This document shows, in pieces, positions 1-4,613 of a DNA stretch of 7,097 nt (within the stretch, counting starts at the first letter, position 1; the number at the start of each line of letters is the position of its first letter). Source of the DNA: Candidatus Woesearchaeota archaeon (GTDB lineage: Archaea > Nanobdellota > Nanobdellia > Woesearchaeales > DSVV01). Both the position numbers and the translations under genes were made by a program. A model generated the notes under the pieces. That model saw nothing but the letters and a program-made list of their open reading frames with translations, had not been told where the DNA came from and searched no databases. The stretch is from contig JACQSP010000039.1 in assembly GCA_016205905.1 (NCBI GenBank), positions 1-7,097 on the forward strand, given 5' to 3'.

Positions 1-75
1 CTGGGTGCTAGTGGCTAGGTGCTAGTTAGAATAATTATCGACACCAGCACCTAGCACCCAGAACCTAGCACCTAG
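1..75. repeat. Heptamer repeat array in two inverted arms
   Basis: The right arm (44-75) reads as consecutive 7-mers: CCAGCAC, CTAGCAC, CCAGAAC, CTAGCAC, then CTAG. The left arm (1-25) holds the same unit in the opposite sense: CTGG, GTGCTAG, TGGCTAG, GTGCTAG. The arms are separated by an AT-rich spacer (26-43). Because the unit is repetitive, the arms can pair in several registers: 1-11 with 51-61 (11 bp exact), 15-25 with 65-75 (11 bp exact), or 14-23 with 46-55 (10 bp exact). The array probably continues upstream of the window, since base 1 falls inside a unit. It is far more GC-rich than its surroundings. It lies 60 bp beyond the DUF99 stop codon, so a role in 3'-end formation is possible but unproven. 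Confidence 0.85.
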
Positions 76-135
76 TTTTCATAGTGAACCTGTTGGACAT
101 GCCAAGAACGAAACAAACAAAAATTCTAAAATAAC

Positions 136-696
136 TCACGCCTTGCCCTTGCTTTCACCAAAGTATAAACCTGCGCCGATTAAATGCGCAACCCTTATCG
201 GTTCTGGCAAATAACTATGAGTGCAGCTTATTTTAAGAATTTGTTTGGCATGGTTTAGGCTAACGCCAGAACACTGCACATAAATTTTGCCAATCTTGTG
301 AACCTTGCCTGCCTTTTCAATCAATTTAATCTTTTTTTTCATGCCTAATATAGCTAATGTTAATTTTATTTTTGAAATATTCGGTATTCTTCTTATCACA
401 ACAATCATCGGAATTTTTGTTTTGTTGAATAATTCTTTAATATCAATGATATTAAACCCGCCAAATGCTATTCCATCAAGTAAAATTGCCTGAATTTGTG
501 TTTTGAATTTGCTTTTATTAATAGCGTTAATGATTTTCTGCGTTGAATCCATACCATCAATTTCAACATCAAAGCTTAAAACTCCGTCAAGAAAACTCCC
601 CCCTCTAAAAAAACATCCTATTACCTTAACCTTTTTGTCTTTAAATTTATTAAATGCAGAATCATCAAAACCCAATAAACGAATTTCTTTTTTCAT
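136..696 (-). CDS. DUF99 / UPF0215 family protein (endonuclease V-like fold)
   Basis: This 186-residue protein matches the DUF99 family in length and motifs. It has GFDDS at residues 9-13, FRGG at 30-33, a DGVLS strand at 37-41, VEIDGMD at 44-50, ILLDGIAFGGFN at 71-82, PEPIRVAHLIGAG at 164-176 and a C-terminal GESKGKA. DUF99 is largely archaeal and is structurally related to endonuclease V, an RNase H-like fold that uses acidic residues and divalent metal. D11/D12 and D74 are the likely acidic positions here, by motif reasoning only. The true substrate of DUF99 proteins is, to my knowledge, not established. The ATG at 696 is chosen because the family motif begins nine residues later. No Shine-Dalgarno sequence precedes it, and I see no convincing TATA box within 35 bases. 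It lies 118 bp downstream of the HerA-like gene on the same strand, so read-through or co-transcription is possible. Confidence 0.93.
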   Translation of the reverse strand: MKKEIRLLGFDDSAFNKFKDKKVKVIGCFFRGGSFLDGVLSFDVEIDGMDSTQKIINAINKSKFKTQIQAILLDGIAFGGFNIIDIKELFNKTKIPMIVVIRRIPNISKIKLTLAILGMKKKIKLIEKAGKVHKIGKIYVQCSGVSLNHAKQILKISCTHSYLPEPIRVAHLIGAGLYFGESKGKA

Positions 697-814
697 GTTA
701 AGTCAAATATAATTAATATTTGTAATTATCATAAATTAGATATTAATAAAGCAGGTATTAAATTTATTATTTAATCTGTAATAAATTGTATATGGGGTGA
801 TTTATAGATTAAAA

Positions 815-2125
815 CTATTGCAGATTTGTGCCGGTTGAATGTATGGCAATAGGCGATTCTCCGCCGTGCCATGTAAGCCTTGGCCTTATTCTTAATGGAT
901 ATGCACGCTCATTAGTATCGTCAAATATTATCGCAGCGCCTTTTGCAGACGGTAATTTGTCTAACTGCGCATTTAATCCTTCCCTCATATAGCTCTGCAT
1001 TAATAATCCAAGAGCTTCAACATCAGGCTTTGCAGTAATTCTGTGGCTGAGGACAATATCTGCCTGTGTCATAACATCAGTATGAATCTTTCCAGGCTGC
1101 TGTGTTGCAAGTATCAAGCTTATGCCTGGTTGTCTGCCTTCTCTTAAAATTGTAACAAGGGCATCTGTTGCAGCTGTTTTTCCTTCATGCGGCAAAAATT
1201 CATGCGCCTCGTCAACAACAAGCCATACCAAAGGCATCTCCTGCTTGGCTTCTTCACCGCCAAATTGAATAGAAGACTGAACCTGTTTGTATTCCTCGTC
1301 TTTTCTTGCAATCATTCTCTGAATAAATAATTTTTGTGCAATTAATGCTATAACAAGATTTTTTATTTCCCATCCGTTCGCAGCAGTGGCATAACAGCTT
1401 ACATCCAAAATAGCCACCTGTCCGCCAACAGCTAATTCTCTAAGAGTAGTTCCTTGCACATCAAACAATCCCCATGTTTCTGTATTAAGAAACCTGTTTT
1501 CAACAGCATCTTTAACTGCCTGTTCAGACCTATCATCATTCTGAACTTCTTGAACAATATCCTCGACAGAATATTCAGGCTTTTCACCCTTAAGCTTATT
1601 AATTATTCTTTCTATTAAAACACCAATTGGCTCTGTTCTTTTTACGCCAAATGTCAAACACCAGTCATTTGCATCCAATTCATTTGGCTTGATTGAAAAA
1701 GCAGCGTCTGTGGGGATACCTTCTTTCAGGAATTTTTTATGAAATCCCACTGGTGTATAAATTTTAACATCCAATGCTTTTGATTTCATGCCATATTGCT
1801 TGAGCAGAAGCTCATCTTTTTTGTTGGGGTATTTCATTGTCCAATAAACACCCATTGTGTCAAGCATGATGACAGAAATATTTTGTTTAACCTCGGCAGG
1901 TAAGTCAGATATTCCCTCTGCGATGACGCCCATAGTGTAAGACTTTCCGGACCCTCTTTTCCCGCAAATAAAAAAAACATGGCTTCTAATCACGTCTAAA
2001 TAAACAGGATTGCTTAAAGAAGTGGTTTGCCCCATTTGGACATATTGCTTACCTAATAGAATAACACCTTTGCTGCCAAAGTTTTTTTTGTCGGTTTCAT
2101 CCCTTCCAATGATTATGTCATACAT
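815..2125 (-). CDS. HerA/DUF87-type hexameric ATPase
   Basis: This 436-residue P-loop ATPase belongs to the HerA/FtsK group. Walker A is GKRGSGKS at residues 55-62 and Walker B is VVDEAHEF at 303-310, with D305 and E306 as the expected metal and catalytic acids. The segment LREGRQPGISLILATQQP (327-344) carries the conserved arginines and the sensor-like glutamines typical of the family. The C-terminus ends in an RIRPRLTWHGG segment (412-422), as in many HerA-like proteins. HerA proteins form ring translocases that act with the nuclease NurA in DNA end resection. No nurA gene is visible here, and only about 50 residues precede Walker A, so the N-terminal HAS-barrel is short or modified compared with the 500-residue classical HerA. 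It may therefore have another role, such as a general DNA pump. The start at 2125 fits a TATA box 25-35 bases upstream, suggesting a leaderless message. Confidence 0.9.
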   Translation of the reverse strand: MYDIIIGRDETDKKNFGSKGVILLGKQYVQMGQTTSLSNPVYLDVIRSHVFFICGKRGSGKSYTMGVIAEGISDLPAEVKQNISVIMLDTMGVYWTMKYPNKKDELLLKQYGMKSKALDVKIYTPVGFHKKFLKEGIPTDAAFSIKPNELDANDWCLTFGVKRTEPIGVLIERIINKLKGEKPEYSVEDIVQEVQNDDRSEQAVKDAVENRFLNTETWGLFDVQGTTLRELAVGGQVAILDVSCYATAANGWEIKNLVIALIAQKLFIQRMIARKDEEYKQVQSSIQFGGEEAKQEMPLVWLVVDEAHEFLPHEGKTAATDALVTILREGRQPGISLILATQQPGKIHTDVMTQADIVLSHRITAKPDVEALGLLMQSYMREGLNAQLDKLPSAKGAAIIFDDTNERAYPLRIRPRLTWHGGESPIAIHSTGTNLQ

Positions 2126-2149
2126 AAAGAATTATCATATGGTGATGAA

Positions 2150-2160
2150 TTTATATATTT
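2150..2160 (-). promoter_or_regulatory. TATA box for the HerA-like gene
   Basis: On the minus strand this reads AAATATATAAA. Its centre lies about 30 bases before the ATG at 2125. Archaeal transcription usually starts about 25-27 bases downstream of the TATA centre, so initiation would fall within a few bases of the start codon. This gives a leaderless or nearly leaderless transcript, in keeping with the absence of a Shine-Dalgarno sequence. Confidence 0.55.
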
Positions 2161-2239
2161 TGTTGAGAATATGGTCAAACATAAGAGAGTATTGAAATTT
2201 ATGTGTATTAGTTAAGGCAACTTAATTTAAAAGACTAAA

Positions 2240-2247
2240 TTTAAAAA
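2240..2247 (+). promoter_or_regulatory. Possible TATA box for the ART-like gene
   Basis: The sequence TTTAAAAA is centred about 26 bases before the ATG at 2270, which would place transcription initiation at or next to the start codon. It is an imperfect match to the archaeal consensus TTTAWATA in a generally AT-rich stretch, so the evidence is mainly its spacing. Confidence 0.35.
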
Positions 2248-2269
2248 AGTGAAAGATATCCATTAATTA

Positions 2270-2953
2270 ATGAAAAATCGGTTATTAACATTAGATGAAT
2301 ATATTTTAGGAAAAGATAATGTTCTATATCATGGAACAAGCATAGATGCATTAGCTAAAATCCTAAAATATGGTTTCTTTTATCAGTATTCACATTTTGC
2401 TGGGGTTTTAAGCCGTTTAAAGAGAGTATTATCTTATGAGACAAATAATGAGTGGAGCTTTTCCTGTCTTGAACCATATAATTACAGTTTACAAGGCGCA
2501 TATAATTATAGTAAACAAATAGCATGTTACAGAGCATTTTATGATTTTTTATATAATAATTGCAGCTTAGCTGATGCATTAGATGAATTAGGTGATGATT
2601 ATGAAAATTGGTTTGATGACTATAAATTAAAAATATCTTTGCGAAGAGAATTAGAAAAAATAGCAGTTAAAAAAGGTCATGAAAAAAAATCAGTCAAAAA
2701 AAATATAGACAAAGCATTAAAAAGAAAAGGGGTAATTGTTGGTATTCATCGTGATTTTTTTGTTGATAAACAAATTGATGATTTCAGATTTGAGGCAGTA
2801 TATGTTGAATATCCACCATATAGAAAAAAAGGAAAGGGTATAGATGTTAAATTTATTTCTTCAATTTATATTGTCACACCTGAAGAAAGGGAGGAATTTG
2901 TAACAAAATATAAAAGGAGAATAGATGTTAGTTGTAGTGTCGAAAATTATTAA
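2270..2953 (+). CDS. Hypothetical protein with ADP-ribosyltransferase-like N-terminal motif
   Basis: I do not recognise this 227-residue protein as a named family. The N-terminal VLYHGTSIDALAKILKYGF (residues 18-36) has the pattern seen at the start of the ADP-ribosyltransferase (ART) fold: a strand ending in Tyr-His-Gly-Thr, then a helix ending in Gly-Phe. In H-Y-E type ARTs this histidine (H21) contacts NAD. A second segment with aromatic residues and an alanine/tyrosine helix (GAYNYSKQIACYRAF, 76-90) and a strand FEAVYVEYP (174-182) with E175 and E180 could supply the other two positions. The middle (116-153) is highly charged and lysine-rich. The C-terminal FISSIYIVTPEEREEF (195-210) resembles the last strand and helix of such folds. 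There is no signal peptide or membrane segment. No partner antitoxin is seen. It is more AT-rich than the HerA gene. The ART assignment is an inference from motifs. Confidence 0.7.
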   Translation: MKNRLLTLDEYILGKDNVLYHGTSIDALAKILKYGFFYQYSHFAGVLSRLKRVLSYETNNEWSFSCLEPYNYSLQGAYNYSKQIACYRAFYDFLYNNCSLADALDELGDDYENWFDDYKLKISLRRELEKIAVKKGHEKKSVKKNIDKALKRKGVIVGIHRDFFVDKQIDDFRFEAVYVEYPPYRKKGKGIDVKFISSIYIVTPEEREEFVTKYKRRIDVSCSVENY

Positions 2954-2955
2954 TT

Positions 2956-2974
2956 AAATGTTTATTAAACGTTT
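2956..2974 (+). terminator. Small hairpin after the ART-like gene
   Basis: AAATGTTT (2956-2963) can pair with AAACGTTT (2967-2974) over eight positions, including one G-T wobble, around a three-base loop. It begins two bases after the TAA stop. It lies between two convergent genes, where transcripts must end on both strands. The stem is AT-rich and weak, and archaeal termination depends mainly on T-runs, so this is a tentative call. Confidence 0.25.
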
Positions 2975-3027
2975 CTGTTTGGTGCCAAATTATAGAAAAC
3001 TTAAGATAATTCTACTAATTTCAATTG

Positions 3028-4230
3028 CTAATTTTCCACCAGCTTATAAATCCCAATATAATTCAACTTTCTTATTATCTCTCGTATTTTAGCTACCTCT
3101 TCAGAGAATTCAGGAATATCCTCAAGCAGTTTCACTTCGCCATTATACAGAACCAGATTCTTTGTTGCATCTCTTGGTGGCTTTAAATGTTCAACTATTA
3201 TTCCTTTTTCTTCATTCTCTGTTTCTGCTCTTAATTGCTCCAGTTTTGACAAGTCATACTCTCTGCCTATCTCAACAAATGGTTCAATGCCTATACTAAA
3301 GAAAAGCCTTTCCTTGGCAGAACCAAATGTTGCATTAAACCATTGATTAAATGTTTCATCATTCCATTTAAGCATATCTTCTATAACTGTATTCTGTCCT
3401 AATTGTTCTCTTAAAACCCGTATCAAGAATGCTTCTTTTGCTCTGTTAAATTGATGATGATAAGTATGTTTGTACATCAAAGCCCTGAATTTTAATAGGT
3501 TTACTAGCAATTTAGGATTATCAAATACCCATTCTCCGTCGATAAACCGCAGGTTGTTATACTGGTCAAATATATTTTTCTCTCTCAACTTTAATCGGTC
3601 ATCATCGCTGTGAATAGACCCACACATCCAAACTTGGTCTATTGCCAGATAAGATAAGTTATCAACATCAATGCCCTCTTTTGAGTTAAGTAATTTCCCA
3701 ACATTACCCTTTCCTTGGATAGTATCTATTAACTCCTCAATTCCAACATCATGTTTTTTTAGCCTTTCTTTAAGATTAGAAGATTTTTTTATTAGATATT
3801 CAACAAGAGACTCTTCTTCATAACTTCCAGGCCTGATTAATTTTCCTTGGTCTGAAAAAGGCATTATTGCTAAATCATGGTATAACCCTGCTGCAATTCC
3901 CAGCTTTCTTTCATGCTCATTAAAATTGTTTCTGAAAAGCACAATATCCATCATTGCTCCTGTAACATCAGAATGAAACCCTCGTTTTTGATCCTGACAA
4001 GCATTGGCACAACTCGATCCAACTAATCCAAGCTGTTTTATGCCATATAATCTAGAAAATTCTGATGTAGATGTTAAGTCTATGTATATCTCACCATGAG
4101 GAAGATATTGGAAATCAGTTCCTGTTATAAGCAAAAAAGGACCATCATATTTATGTAAATCTGTTATTTGAATATACTTTAAATCAGGTGTCTCTTTCAA
4201 GCTTAGTGTACCATTATTCATATCCAACAT
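3028..4230 (-). CDS. HD-domain protein, SAMHD1/dNTPase-like, with altered active site
   Basis: This 400-residue protein fits the HD superfamily of deoxynucleotide triphosphohydrolases (COG1078/SAMHD1-like). Visible motifs are RGFHSD (83-88, first metal histidine H86), AGLYHDLAIMPFSD (114-127, H118 and D119), GIDVDNLSYLAID (186-198, D190, Y194, D198) and LMYKHTYHHQ (251-260). Compared with human SAMHD1 as I recall it, H86, H118, D119 and D190 match metal ligands H167, H206, D207 and D311. R83, Y194 and D198 match R164, Y315 and D319. The catalytic histidines H210, H215 and H233 appear as I122, D127 and Y137. The metal site is therefore kept but the usual chemistry is doubtful. It could be a regulator, a different phosphohydrolase or a nucleotide-binding protein. 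The N-terminal 80 residues are not recognised. ATG 4230 suits the TATA box at 4249-4258; Met4 (4221) is an alternative start. Confidence 0.82.
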   Translation of the reverse strand: MLDMNNGTLSLKETPDLKYIQITDLHKYDGPFLLITGTDFQYLPHGEIYIDLTSTSEFSRLYGIKQLGLVGSSCANACQDQKRGFHSDVTGAMMDIVLFRNNFNEHERKLGIAAGLYHDLAIMPFSDQGKLIRPGSYEEESLVEYLIKKSSNLKERLKKHDVGIEELIDTIQGKGNVGKLLNSKEGIDVDNLSYLAIDQVWMCGSIHSDDDRLKLREKNIFDQYNNLRFIDGEWVFDNPKLLVNLLKFRALMYKHTYHHQFNRAKEAFLIRVLREQLGQNTVIEDMLKWNDETFNQWFNATFGSAKERLFFSIGIEPFVEIGREYDLSKLEQLRAETENEEKGIIVEHLKPPRDATKNLVLYNGEVKLLEDIPEFSEEVAKIREIIRKLNYIGIYKLVEN

Positions 4231-4248
4231 ATTCGATTTATCCCCAAC

Positions 4249-4258
4249 AATTTATACT
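4249..4258 (-). promoter_or_regulatory. Possible TATA box for the HD-domain gene
   Basis: The minus strand reads AGTATAAATT, centred about 24 bases before the ATG at 4230 and 33 before the alternative Met codon at 4221. The spacing fits a leaderless transcript from either start. A second TATA-like site, ATATTTATAG at 4274-4283, would instead give a leader of about 20 bases. Confidence 0.4.
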
Positions 4259-4316
4259 ATTCGGCAAAGTTCTCTATAAATATGTGTGAAATAGGGTAAG
4301 GAATGCATTGTGGATA

Positions 4317-4324
4317 TTTAAATA
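4317..4324 (+). promoter_or_regulatory. Consensus TATA box with no ORF behind it
   Basis: TTTAAATA is an exact match to the archaeal consensus TTTAWATA. Transcription would be expected to begin near 4346-4348, about 20 bases before the inverted-repeat element. Only a five-codon ORF (ATG at 4348) follows immediately. It may drive an untranslated RNA covering 4366-4515, or a long leader for the surface-protein gene. It could also be a chance match in AT-rich DNA. Confidence 0.4.
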
Positions 4325-4365
4325 CGAAGGTTTTTAGCTTTTTTAGTATGTGCATACCTTTTTAA

Positions 4366-4515
4366 GTAAGTAATAAGTCTGCCAGTCAACTTTGGCGAAA
4401 ACACGAAAGGTAAGATATAGTAAAATCAACTGTCTTTACTGAATGTTTTCGCTTCCTTTATAGTCTTACGATATAACAGCAAAGTTGACAAATTGGAGGC
4501 AGACTTATTACTTAC
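4366..4515. mobile_element. 150-bp MITE-like element or structured RNA with 18-bp terminal inverted repeats
   Basis: GTAAGTAATAAGTCTGCC at 4366-4383 is the exact reverse complement of 4498-4515. Further in, GTCAACTTTG (4385-4394) pairs exactly with 4480-4489, and GCGAAAAC (4395-4402) pairs exactly with 4445-4452. The two arms are offset by a 1-base against an 8-base bulge and by a 27-base insertion on the right, in which alternative pairings exist (4406-4410 with 4455-4459; 4410-4415 with 4464-4469). The outer flanks CTTTTTAA (4358-4365) and CCTTTTAA (4516-4523) agree at seven of eight bases, as expected of an aged target-site duplication. It has no coding capacity, so if mobile it would be a non-autonomous element moved by a transposase elsewhere. 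A structured non-coding RNA is the main alternative. Confidence 0.65.
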
Positions 4516-4561
4516 CCTTTTAACAATAATTGATTGAGTTTTGAGAGAAACTAACGAAACT

Positions 4562-4569
4562 TTTATATA
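4562..4569 (+). promoter_or_regulatory. TATA box for the surface-protein gene
   Basis: TTTATATA matches the archaeal consensus exactly and is preceded by CGAAAC, a plausible B recognition element. Initiation is expected near 4590-4593, leaving a leader of about 20-25 bases before the ATG at 4614. A second TTTATATA at 4606-4613 touches the start codon and is too close to serve this reading frame. Confidence 0.6.
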
Positions 4570-4613
4570 AATCGATAGATATATTAATTCTTAATATTTG
4601 ATTCATTTATATA

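Larger units (their letters stand above)
4231..4613. other. 383-base gene-free stretch with promoters and an inverted-repeat element
   Basis: No plausible protein gene is present between the divergent HD-domain and surface-protein genes. From left to right it holds the promoter of the HD gene (minus strand), a consensus TATA box on the plus strand at 4317-4324, a short palindrome GTATG-TG-CATAC at 4346-4357, the 150-bp inverted-repeat element (4366-4515), and a second consensus TATA box at 4562-4569 for the surface-protein gene. It is unusually long for this window, where the other gaps are 74 to 144 bases. Confidence 0.8.

Noticed and set aside
305..712. Two plus-strand ORFs of 62 and 69 codons (305-493, 503-712)
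   Set aside because: They lie antisense to the well-supported DUF99 gene and have no recognisable motif.
2010..2195. Plus-strand 61-codon ORF over the HerA start
   Set aside because: It overlaps the HerA coding start and promoter on the other strand and looks like chance.
2126..2269. tRNA or other RNA gene between the divergent HerA-like and ART-like genes
   Set aside because: No cloverleaf or conserved RNA motif is visible; the stretch is AT-rich promoter DNA.
2355..2579. Minus-strand 74-codon ORF
   Set aside because: It lies inside the ART-like gene on the opposite strand with no motif; considered as an antitoxin and dropped.
4346..4357. Palindrome GTATG-TG-CATAC as an operator
   Set aside because: A 5-bp half-site is too short to support without further copies; it is mentioned only as part of the gene-free stretch.
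4366..4515. CRISPR repeat-spacer unit
   Set aside because: The repeats are inverted, only two copies exist, and the interior is also self-complementary; no cas genes are present.
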